Part shown: piece after piece, positions 29,001-47,857 of the stretch | Numbering within the stretch: the first letter of the stretch is position 1 | Layout: each line of letters opens with the position of its first letter | DNA from: Macquaria australasica | Lineage: Eukaryota; Chordata; Actinopteri; Centrarchiformes; Percichthyidae | Assembly (NCBI GenBank): GCA_005408345.1 | Contig: SEMN01000170.1 | Coordinates: 682,001-746,000, forward strand | DNA: 64,000 nt | Direction of reading: 5' to 3' | The notes under the pieces: model-generated | Databases searched by the model: none | What the model saw: only the letters and a program-made list of their open reading frames with translations | Told to the model about the DNA's origin: nothing | Translations under genes and position numbers: made by a program

Positions 29001-32000
29001 GTACCTTAATCCCCCTCCATCTATGGACAGGATCCGTATGCCCCGGCCTTTAACAGGTATATGGTAGCCCACCAGAGCAAGGGCTTCTCTAACTGCTGCC
29101 CTCAGGCCTGGGTCATTGGCCTGTTTCAGACGCAGTAGGCAAGGGATAACCTTCTCCTGAGGAACACATAGACACACAGTGGCAGTCAGAAATGGAAATG
29201 AAAAATCTGGTCAGTCCACCATGATGTGGTCAGACCAGAATTGGCCAGGCATATGTCAAACAGGAGGTAGGGCTCAGAATTGTGAGGACATGGTCTCAGG
29301 CACAAGCTGCTGGAGCAACTGCAACATTCAACTAGTTGAAACAATACATCTGACATCCTGCTGTATTTACCCTCAATCCCTATATGTGTTCTCACTGCCA
29401 GTCATACTGCATTGCTCCTATTCTGCTGCTTGTCTTCTTTCAGCATGCAGTTACTCAAACAAGGGCGCAAACAATCAATACTTCCTGAACGAGAGGTCGA
29501 TCCCTCTCTCAGATTGGCTCAAGGTTTTGCCATCTCGCAAGTCACAGTTTAATCAGAACAAACTCAGCAAAGCAAACAAGGTGGGATCATTTGCAATGGA
29601 AAATGAATGCATATCCAACCCTCACTGAAATGAAAGCAGAGCAAGAATTGGTGTGGCCACAGCATTAAGGTGTCTAAAAGCTGACCAAACCTTTAAAATC
29701 TTGGTAGTAGATAAAACATGATACTTTAAAGCTACTACCAACAGAACTGGAACACCACCCCGGAGACTTCTGTCATGCTGTAAATTGAATGATAGAATTG
29801 GGATAATGTTTGTGAGGAGTTAGAGGACACTCTTTCCCCACAGCACGACTGCATTAAGACCAAATTCAGGTCAGTCAATCACCACGATGTCACCACAGTG
29901 GTCTATTTTATTTCTGTTGCCATTTGCAAAGCTATCAAAAATTATTCTTCCAACGATGTGCTGAGCTAAACACTGATTTCTTGATTGTTCATAGAGGTTT
30001 AACCTTCCCCACACAAGTGGCCAGACACCATCACAGACAAGGCTGAGACATAAATAAATGCTGCCGTATGCAGTCTGCATCTAGTTGCTGGGCTCTGACA
30101 TTTTGCCTGCCATGGGAAAATTCACAAACACAAGCAGAAGGCCATTATCTACATTATTTCCATGCTACAGCTGTTTAACAATTCATGCCAGATATAACAC
30201 GATTATGTATGCATAAAAAAACATGCTGCTGTAAACAATGTCTCGACATCATGAGCTAGTGCCAAACATAAGAGTTGCTTCTTTTGACATGCTAAGCAGC
30301 ATCTGACACTTTCCCGATAAAGCCTCAATATGCTAGCATTCTAGGGAAAAGGAGAAAAAAAAAAAAACCTTGACTCACCTTGACTGCAACACCACTTGTC
30401 TCTGGAAACTCCAGGAGATGGTAGCTGAGGTCCTCCACCCTGTTGATGTAGACCCTTACATCTGATGCCCTGCGGAGACCCTGTACCAGAGCCCGAGTTC
30501 GATTGTCCACACTCACCCTGGCAATGATCTAGGAGACAAAAAATGTGCAACCAAGTTAAAACCTGACACGCTGTATAGCTCATTTAAAAAAATAACTATA
30601 ACACAGTAACTAACCATGTTATTATTATGTCATTATTGTTTTATTTCTTTCTCTTGTGACCTCCTAGACCAGGATGAGAAGCAATCAGTGAGAAACATTA
30701 ATGAATGTCCAATACACATAATACAAACTACAACCCCCAATAGGACTGACATTAAGTTGATGACAAACAAAACTTGTTTCACTTCCATGGGCCAGACCCC
30801 AAAACTTTACTTTTAAGCACCACTCAAAGGTGTAACAACAATCCAATCAAATATTTTGAAATGCTATATGTTTGTATAATAACATATTAATAAAGGTCCT
30901 GAAATTGAGCCTAAATATGAACCAGCCCCTAAAATGCAATTGACAGTGAAGGGTGGTTAAATCATGAACAGATTAATGACAAAGCTGCCACTCAGTAACT
31001 GTTATCATTCCAAAGTATTGTCAACAGACATATACCTGTAACTAGGATTTGTTATCTTGATGGTACAGATTTCTTGTCTGGCTGTAACAACAGAACTGAA
31101 CCATAAACCGCCTGTATATCACATCCATCTACTGTATATCAACAGCCAAAGGACATAAGTCATGCAGTGTTTCTGCTATCTCAAACAAAACATATTATTA
31201 GATCCTGTTAAAAATAACTCAATCCCGCCTTGCCATAAACGGAATGTCAGTTGTGTTTGTATCACCACAACATAAAAGCCTGGCTTGGCCTATAAAGTAC
31301 ACACCTTCTGTGGCCCCCTAACTCCACAAGGGGGGTTATTTTTGAAGATAGATAGATTCCCAGAACTCAGGCAGCACATCAGCACACTACACTACCATTA
31401 GACATATAGAGTAGCAAGAGCTCTGGTCAATGTGTGGACAGCAGGCACCTTGCTATGATGCACCAGATTCTCAGAACTATCTGATGAGGCAAGCATGCTT
31501 GGCTTAAACATAAACACAGATCACATCCCACATACAGTAGTTAGAATCTGTGTCTGAACTACAAGAACAAAATGTTTACATAATGCTGTATGAAATTATG
31601 ATATAACAAGATATAGGCATGATCAGCACTGATGAAAACCTAGACTAAAGTAAGGTAATTAGGTTGCCCATACATACAGTAGAATACTAAAAATATATGC
31701 TTACTGTGATTTTATTAACCCAACAGTAAGTCAAATTTACAAATGAAACATAGCTTTTTTTGTAGTCCTACCTTCTCCCTTTGAAGCAGAAGTTTCTTGG
31801 CTTTCTCCTCTGCAGCCTTCTGCTCTTTACTAATTGTGGCCTCAACCTGTTTGACTGGTGCTTCCCCAGACTTCTTCTCCTCCACTGCAGCACTTTTGGA
31901 CTCTGCTGCCCTAAACTTGGGGACCAGGGGAGCAATGTAGCTTCCCACAAAGGCTTGTACAGTGGGGGCTGAGTAGGACAGGTAGTGCCCTAATCCCTTC

Positions 32001-33013
32001 TTAGAGGAAAGTGGGGTAACTTGAACAGCAGAGTCTGTTTTATCAGACACCGACATGAGGTCAGTAGTTTGTTGACCCTGAGAGGAAGCAGAGGAATCGT
32101 CAACATTGTCCACTTTCTTGTCCTGAGTCTTTGTACTGCTGCCAAAGTATGAGTTGATGTGATGGGCCAGGTAGTTGTAAGTCTCATCCAGGCTGACTGT
32201 AAGGGTGCTGGGATGGAAAAGTGCTGTGGTTTGTTTGGAAGTTGTGCTCTTGCTCTCACTATCACTCAGTGAAGGTTTAAGCTCCTCTTGCTTCCTGGCA
32301 ACACTGGCTTTGACTGTGGGAACAAGACGTCTCAGCCGTTTCTCCTTAAGTTCACGCAAAGTCAGAATTGTGGCAGCGACAGTCGCTTGGGTAGAATTGT
32401 GAGAATGAGTGGAGGTAGTGGCACTTGCATCACATGTAGCAGCAGAAGTAGGAATAGAAGGACTTGCAGAAGATGTGTTACATATGGGTTTGGGTGTAGT
32501 AGATGTAGAAGGGGGAGCAGCATTAGTGAAAGCCGGAGTAGGTGTAATTGCACTCTCCTCGGCTTTTGGCGTTGACGGAACACTAGCCTCAGCCTTTTTC
32601 CCAGCCTTTAAAGCATTAGGCTTGAGTCTGGCGATTTTGGAGAGAAGTTCTGTATGTGTCCCACTCACAGCTTTAGAAACTGTGTCCAGTGTGTTCTTGA
32701 CCCGCGACATGTGTTGGCTCAGACCAGCAGACCACCGTGAGGCTGAAGTGTTCAAATACAGGCTGCTGGTGTGGAGTCCAAGCCTTTGTCTAACCTGGTT
32801 AGCTTTAAAGAGCCATCCCTTACGGCCAGTGATCCTCCGGTGGTGGATGTGCCTCCAGCTGACCTTGCAGCAATAAGATTGTTGTGCATGAACCCTGCAG
32901 TGAGAGGTACCAGACAAGGGAAGTAATGCTGCTGACCTGCAAGCATGTGTTTGCCACAAATGAAATACACTGTTTACTTTCACCCAGGTATTCGGAGCCC
33001 ATCTATGACTCAT
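12348..33013 (-). CDS. pnpla8: Calcium-independent phospholipase A2-gamma, complete, 9 coding exons
   Basis: Membrane-bound patatin-like phospholipase that releases fatty acids from phospholipids in mitochondria and peroxisomes. Coding exons, in transcript order: 33013-31772, 30528-30379, 29156-29005, 28677-28583, 27567-27396, 26692-26635, 26266-26072, 16187-15992, 12625-12348; 2,538 nt, 845 codons plus stop (human about 782). Seen: an Arg/Ser-rich N-terminus with no Asp or Glu before residue 110, as expected for a mitochondrial presequence; oxyanion loop GGGLRG at about 511-516; lipase motif GVSTG with Ser545; DGG with Asp689, completing the Ser-Asp dyad; C-terminal SKL, a peroxisomal targeting signal. 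The stretch from residue 415 onward is collinear with human PNPLA8. The N-terminal third is Ser/Thr/Ala-rich and divergent, apart from an MSRVKNTL block at residue 102 that matches an internal human segment and could be a second start. The 9.9-kb intron before the Asp exon is the longest. The start at 33013 is chosen because an in-frame stop lies just upstream. Confidence 0.96.
14005..14094 (+). repeat. AT microsatellite, 45 units
   Basis: 90 bases of uninterrupted AT in a pnpla8 intron. The open frame of alternating Tyr/Ile here is an artefact of the repeat. Confidence 0.97.
15403..15766. repeat. MITE with inverted ends TTAAAGGGGCACT / AGTGTCCCTTTAA
   Basis: The left end 'ttaaaggggcactgc' and the complement of the right end 'ttaaagggacactcc' agree over most bases. 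A C12 run lies inside, at 15554-15565. Located in the last pnpla8 intron. Confidence 0.65.
17297..18205 (+). repeat. Interspersed element (GGTGGCGCTAGATGAAAAGTC family), copy 1, split by an insertion
   Basis: Starts in 'gctagcatgctcacaatg' and ends 'tctggaccaaagtggtgg'. It contains 'ggatcaccaaagtcatta', 'aatgtctgtaccaaatttcat' and 'aatccatccaatagt'. The stretch 17464-17803 is a different element inserted into it. Other copies lie at about 52960 and 63440. Confidence 0.75.
17464..17803 (-). repeat. AATCGATTAATC-family element, copy 4, inverted and nested
   Basis: Minus-strand copy of the element at 1371, with 'attctctggttccagcttctc' and 'tatgatagtaaactgaa' in complement. It sits inside the 17297-18205 element. 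Confidence 0.8.
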
Positions 33014-33081
33014 TTTTTCAGGTCACAAGAGTTTGTACCATCCAAAGCAATATTAGGTCTGTGCTCTCCCTATTCATTAAC
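33014..33081 (-). other. pnpla8: pnpla8 5' UTR part of exon 2, with a short upstream ORF
   Basis: A pyrimidine-rich stretch ending in CAG gives a good acceptor just before 33081 (minus strand), so exon 2 starts here. The leader contains an ATG at 33077-33075 that opens a 19-codon ORF and closes with TGA at 33020-33018, four bases before the main ATG. The acceptor is read from sequence only; a transcript is needed to confirm it. Confidence 0.6.
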
Positions 33082-33349
33082 CTGGTGATGAAAGACAAAA
33101 AATGGGGATGTATACCTGAAAGAAATAAAACAGAAAGAAAGAAAATGATGACAATGACATGTGAAATAAAAAAATACTAACAGACTAAATGATCCTAACA
33201 GAGAGAACAACAGAATAGCTAACTTCTACTCAGAATAACATATTTCAACATCAGCAACTAACTGTTAGCTGCTAGGTCCGTTAACACAGAGTACTGCAGC
33301 TAGCTAACTAGCCACACAGAAAGGCCACACAAAACATAATAAACCATAC

Positions 33350-33480
33350 CGGTCTTTGTATGTCGGCGTATCACGAAAGCCAGGAATCATTTAATATTAT
33401 CAGTAAGTCGCCATACTTCGCTAACGTCAAAACAAGTCTAACATACATACGGCCATTCGACCTGACGCTTGATTTCCAGA
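33350..33480 (-). other. pnpla8: Probable pnpla8 first non-coding exon (5' boundary unknown)
   Basis: A GTATGG donor follows ACCG at 33350/33349 on the minus strand, at the edge of the GC-rich region upstream of pnpla8. It could splice to the acceptor at 33081. The upstream limit given here is arbitrary; the transcription start could be anywhere up to about 33.5 kb. Confidence 0.45.
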
Positions 33481-34147
33481 ATAACGCGACTACGTCAGTC
33501 AAAAGAAAAACAATTGTCACGTGACGCTCTATGTGCTCTGTAATTGGCTGTCTATCACTCGGTCCCTTAAATGGAGCCTGTTGATTGGTTGAGGAAATTC
33601 TCATCCACCGTTAACTGTAGCAGAGGATCAACTTCTAATATTAACCGGCGTACACCGAACCTCTCCTGGGTAAGCGGAGTCAGCACTCAATATTAAAGAC
33701 GGGTCCCCACCCTCCTCCTGCGTACCACGCGGGATTCACGCATACCTAAATGGAGCGCTACGCAGACGCTTGGAAATGTGATGACTACACTTTACCCAAA
33801 TGTTATAATCCACGAAATTACTAAAATCGGTTTAAAATATGCCTCGAAACTCTATAAGATCACAGTATGTATAGTGCAATATTAATAGCAAGACTTGATA
33901 TTTATCAAAAACACAGCTAACGTGGTTGTAAATGCTGTAGCGGGTAAAACTAACAACAACATCGGGGTCACTGTCGGACGGTTGAGGAGGGAACAGTAAC
34001 CGTACCGACCGAGAGAGGGCAGAGGCGCGCTATCTTGTAATGGCGACAGAAGAAGAAGACGTAGAAACGATGCCGCTTCTTGACAAAGCAGCAGCCCAAC
34101 GCTGACATGTTTAGCGTCGGATAAACAGTTAATAGGCAGAACGGAAA
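33480..34147. promoter_or_regulatory. Divergent promoter region between pnpla8 and dnajb9
   Basis: The two genes point away from each other and their likely first exons are only about 0.6 kb apart. The interval is richer in CpG than the flanking introns. Sites seen: a perfect palindromic E-box GTCACGTGAC at 33516-33525, the sequence bound by USF/MiT-TFE factors; an ACGTCA half-CRE at about 33492; and CCAAT boxes in reverse orientation (ATTGG) near 33543 and 33585. I did not find an exact ERSE (CCAAT-N9-CCACG), which is the element expected for a stress-induced DNAJB9. Which sites act is inference. Confidence 0.5.
34040..34105 (+). other. Upstream ORF in the dnajb9 leader region, 21 codons
   Basis: ATG at 34040 opens a 21-codon ORF beginning MATEEEDVETM, very acidic at its start, and ending with TGA at 34105. 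It lies before a GTACGT donor at 34148, the likely end of dnajb9 exon 1, and would be in the leader if transcription starts before 34040. Whether it is transcribed or translated is unknown. Confidence 0.4.
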
Positions 34148-34643
34148 GGTACGTGTGGGTCTAAATAAAACGCCGGTACGTGGGGCAATACCTTGAGTTA
34201 ACGTTGGGAGAGGTCGACGGTTGATGGTGATGATGACATGGCGGTCAATTTTAACGTTTAACGTTAGAGCAAAACCCACACGAGATCTGATCCAGCGTCC
34301 ACCTGTCTTTCTGGGGAGCAGACTTTCTGTTGCCGAAATAATTAAAAGCAAACGTTACTGTGGAGTTCAGTGCTATTTCATCAGTCCAAGCCAACGTAAA
34401 GGCAGAACACAAACGAAAGCAAGTCGGCCACCATCTCTGAACTGTAGTTAATACGGCAATGTCACCTAGCTAAGACAGTTTCTTTAATATTGTATGTATG
34501 CGCTAGCTGTTAACTAAGGTGCCTTGTTGTTCTCCAGATGTGTTGGCACTAATCAAACACGCCTTTGCTTTATTGCGTGCAGCACACTTTTACTCTTTGC
34601 CAACCGATCATTTTCTCTCTTGAATGCAGGGGACATCAGAGCC

Positions 34644-35604
34644 ATGGCGACTGCACTGTCTGCTGTAACGTTTGCAGTGTGCATCCTCGTGATAACAGAG
34701 CTGATACTTGCCAGGAAGGACTACTACGATATACTGGGAGTGCCTAAAGATGCTACTGAGCGACAGATAAAAAAGGCTTTCCACAAGCTTGCAATGAAAT
34801 ATCACCCAGATAAGAACAAGAGCCCGGACGCCGAAGTGAGATTCAGGGAAATTGCTGAAGGTACAGCTGATTCTTTATTTTTAGGATTGTTTTGGTGTGT
34901 GTACAAATCCATTGTTTCCTGGCATACTGTAATGTTGTTCTCGTTTCTAAGGTAACATTTTGTCCAGCACAAGATTGAAGTATTGTTTAGCCTGTCTGAA
35001 TTTCAATTCAAGGACTCTGGAGCATGTTTGAGCTGTATATAATATATTACACTTGTCATGGCCTTATTTAGGCCTTTGTCACTATAGCCATGCCTTTTTT
35101 AAAATGTTGATTACATACAGTACTAATCTTCTCCAGCCTTGAGTGAATCTTGTCTGTCTTTGTGCAGCTTATGAAACTTTATCAGATGAAACCAGAAGAA
35201 GAGAATATGACCAGTTTGGTGACACCTCTGCATACTTCACTGGGGAAACGCAAGGCAGACATAGACAGGGTGCCCACCAGCCTTTCAGCTTCAACTTTGA
35301 TGACATTTTCAAGGACTTTGACATCTACAGCCAGAACAGGCATGCCCGTCACCGAAGACACTTTGATGAACACTCCAGGTCCCACAAAGAGTCCCACAGC
35401 AGGCATAAGAGACACTTTCAAGGAGGTTTTGGAGCAGGCATCTTTGATGACATGTTTGATGATGTAGAGAGAATGTTTACCTTTGACAGACGCACCAAGC
35501 AGACTGAAAACAGGTTTCACGGCGCATCAAAACAACACTGTAGAACAGTGACACAGCGCAGAGGAAACATGGTGACCACATACACGGACTGTACTGCATC
35601 TTAA
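34644..35604 (+). CDS. dnajb9: ER-resident DnaJ homolog B9 (ERdj4), complete, 2 coding exons
   Basis: J-domain co-chaperone of BiP in the ER lumen; family members help ER-associated degradation, hold IRE1 inactive and are induced by ER stress. Coding exons 34644-34860 and 35168-35604, 654 nt, 217 codons plus stop (human 223). Seen: hydrophobic signal peptide, residues about 1-23; J domain about 26-90 with HPD at 54-56; a Gly/Phe and Asp/Phe segment (FDDIFKDFD); a His/Arg/Ser-rich middle; a conserved C-terminal block with two cysteines. There is no KDEL, as in other DNAJB9 proteins. The start is the first ATG after an acceptor at 34629; a non-coding exon 1 probably ends at 34147. Upstream on the other strand is pnpla8. 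Confidence 0.95.
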
Positions 35605-35958
35605 AATGCAATGTAAAATGACCTCTGACTCAAAACTGCCTTAAGGGGATACAATATTGTTGTATTGATTAGGTAGCGGAAAGCCACTTAGTTCAAATGC
35701 TGTGAAATTTGAACAGTGACATCAAGATCTGACATTCAGACACAGAATGACAAACAGTGAACACTCAGTTTGCTTAGCTTGAGTCTAAATTCAAATAAGC
35801 TTTTTGTTCAAGCTATTCCCTGTGTGTGCTCATGGACGTGGACATGATTGTAGTAGTTTTTCACTTATTGTTGAAGTTAGCTGACAGGGAGTATTTTGTC
35901 AGTATTTTTAAGCACTTTCTTTGATAGTGGAGTATGTTCAGTTTACTGTTTGGGGAAA

Positions 35959-35964
35959 AATAAA
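35959..35964 (+). terminator. dnajb9: Poly(A) signal AATAAA, probably dnajb9
   Basis: AATAAA about 355 nt after the dnajb9 stop, giving a short 3' UTR. Another AATAAA lies at 37031-37036 and could serve a longer form. Confidence 0.5.
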
Positions 35965-35979
35965 ACAATCATTCTGAAT

Positions 35980-37450
35980 TTGGCACAGGAATATCCATGT
36001 GTCAGTTCATCACTAGTTCACTATGCCCACCTTGTTGTTTTGTACAGTTTTTAGTTTCTTTTGTGTGGGTTTTGCCATTGTGGGTCTCAAAACACGACTG
36101 AAGGTAGAAACAATAGCAGCCAGTGGAGTTTTGCTTATGGTTGTCAAATGGGGAGCAATGTCAACAAAAATCTGTGACCCTCCACATGTTGGTTTGTTTA
36201 ACTGGTGTTTGTTCTACATCTTGTTGAAATATCCATGTAGGCGTACTCTACACTGCCAGTCACATTTTTTGAACATCATATATTTTAACATTAAATCTCC
36301 ATCCGTGCAATTGTAAAGTAATTGTAAATATCCGTTAAGTAGGAAAGAGGTAAATAGAGAAATATTTGTCTCTCAGATTTTAGTGGAAGTAGCCTAGATC
36401 TACAGGGGTGGGCTGAACACATACCATAGCCTTTCAATTTATAGGCCTACAATTAAGTTTGAAGACTATAATGTTGTTTTTCTTGGACTGTTTGTGGTAT
36501 TTTGGTATTTAGACATCTAGATTAAGACCATCTTTAATACAAAAAAAAGTCACAACCATTTCTGAATTCCAAATCATACTTTTACTAATGTTTTCTAGAT
36601 GTAGAGTTTTCAATCTGAATTCATAATTATAATGCTTGAAATTTAACCAAAAATCCTCAAATATAGGTATTTAAAAACTTTTGACTGGCATGTCAGACAA
36701 ACTACACTTTTGCTAGTCACAGGCGTTTGTGTTTTTAAAAAAGAGAAGTGTAATATGCTGCATATTCTTTTCAATTAACATTAAGTGTAAGAATACTGCA
36801 GTACTACAATGCTGAAGAAATACTGAATGTATAAGTACATACAAGCATCAGGGTTCAGCACATTCTCTGAGTGTCCACCCAGTACAAGCTGGTTTCCTAA
36901 CATATCACCTGTTACCTCATACCTTTTAAACTAGTTACAGTGACATGCTCCTTTTACACTATAGTGTGCAATATTTGTTTCCTGTGTTGTTAGTGTTGTA
37001 AATATTCAATGGCACCTTCAAATTTTTTATAATAAAAAAAGTAGAGACCAAACTGGGCTTCCTTCTGTTTACTTATTTTTTGTTATTTTGAAAAAGAGAA
37101 GCAAAATCTGTCATATTCCATCACAGATATATTAATCTTTAATGAAACATTATAGTATATTGTTTTGCTTGGAACACAACTCCGGTGATGCTTACGTTAC
37201 TTTTGAGTCAAAAGACACAGCTTACTAAGATTTTTGTTAAACTGATGGCCAACTCAAGTGTTCTGTAAATGTCCAATAAATGTCCAAACATTTGTCTACC
37301 AGCTAACTTTCCAGAACCTAAGCCCCTGGCTATAAAATAACTGGTTTCATCATGAATGTTTTTAAGGGTTTCACGCATAAATATTTTGGTACTCGCCTTA
37401 GTTACTGTTGCGTAGATGGAAAATAAGGATCTTCCTTTCCATTGGTACAA
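35980..37450. other. Intergenic, dnajb9 to dnm1l
   Basis: AT-rich DNA with no coding exon I can support. It may hold an extended dnajb9 3' UTR, given a second AATAAA at 37031. The last 200 bases become richer in GC towards the dnm1l start. Confidence 0.5.
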
Positions 37451-37617
37451 CGCGAGTTCGATGTCAACTGTAGGAAATGTAGTTCAGCAAAAGGCAAACC
37501 CCGAAGAAAGCTCCGTTGAGCTGGACTCTACTGAACTCAAACTCCCATGATTCAACTCTGAGCAACTGTGTGCGCAGTTGTTGGCAGATCCAAAGGGACG
37601 CCAGTAGCTTTAGCTGA

Positions 37618-47001
<9,384 letters not shown>

Positions 47002-47263
47002 GAGAGGCCTCTCCTCAGCGGGCTCTCTCTTCATCCCACATGGACCCCCACTCCTCATGGACCATCAAAACCCCCCAAACCCCTGCTGAGTCTCCCAGCA
47101 CCTCAGACTGCCGAGATAAACAACTTGAAAATGCACTGGTGTGGATATGTGTATATCGAAACATAGTTTTAATGTACAGTAACGACTTGGATTTAATGAA
47201 GGGCAGCACAAACCATCAGCATCACACATGCTCCTGTACCTAGATTATTATATTGTTTTTATG

Positions 47264-47353
47264 TAATTAAAACAATATATAGATAATGTTATGCATCACC
47301 ACTATGTGGAGCCTTGCTGAGGAATGTCTGCTCTTAATGTAGATTTGAATTAA
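47264..47353 (+). terminator. dnm1l: Possible dnm1l poly(A) signals (ATTAAA)
   Basis: Two ATTAAA variants occur here, about 265 and 350 nt after the stop. No AATAAA was found on the plus strand before the tnnt3 3' end at about 47.74 kb; the next one is near 48,225. The true end may overlap tnnt3. Confidence 0.3.
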
Positions 47354-47739
47354 AGCTAGAAATAACAAACCCATGCTACAACATGTAGATTATCTCTTTT
47401 ATCATCATAATTGTTCCAAAGAAATGCACTTAATTTAGATATTTTTATTGGGAAAATACCCCACCATTTTTACACACTCTTCTGTTTCATGTTAATAACA
47501 GCATTGTTTTTATGTAGAACTATTCAACATCAGGCCCATATTTGTCTTTTTGTTTACATGTCCTTATTCAACAAGATCTCTTACAGATTTTTAGGGGTTT
47601 CGCTACGTTTAATGATGTTACTGAATGATTCTGGCTGCCTGAGTTTTTGTATGAATGTGTTATATTACAATAGTAATAATGGTACAACAGACAATCTGCA
47701 TGATTTGCAGAGAGGCAGTAGGGTGGATGTAATGACGTA

Positions 47740-47745
47740 TTTATT
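47740..47745 (-). terminator. tnnt3: Poly(A) signal AATAAA for tnnt3
   Basis: AATAAA on the minus strand, 113 nt after the troponin T stop codon. This gives the short 3' UTR typical of troponin T genes. Confidence 0.65.
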
Positions 47746-47857
47746 GTTTTGATATCATGATAATTGACGTAACCAAACACAACAGAACAATGATTACACA
47801 CATAATAGACACATTCACTGGTGTCACGGTCTTCCTCGCCCCTGTCTGGCTGCTCCT

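Noticed and set aside
29179..29628. 149-codon open frame, plus strand
   Set aside because: Opposite strand to pnpla8, inside an intron and beside a real exon. No recognisable domain.
33600..34040. thap5 between pnpla8 and dnajb9
   Set aside because: No THAP zinc-finger pattern (C-x2-4-C ... C-x2-H) was found in any frame in the short gap.
36023..36316. 97-codon open frame downstream of dnajb9
   Set aside because: Hydrophobic AT-rich chance frame, probably in an extended dnajb9 3' UTR. No conserved feature.
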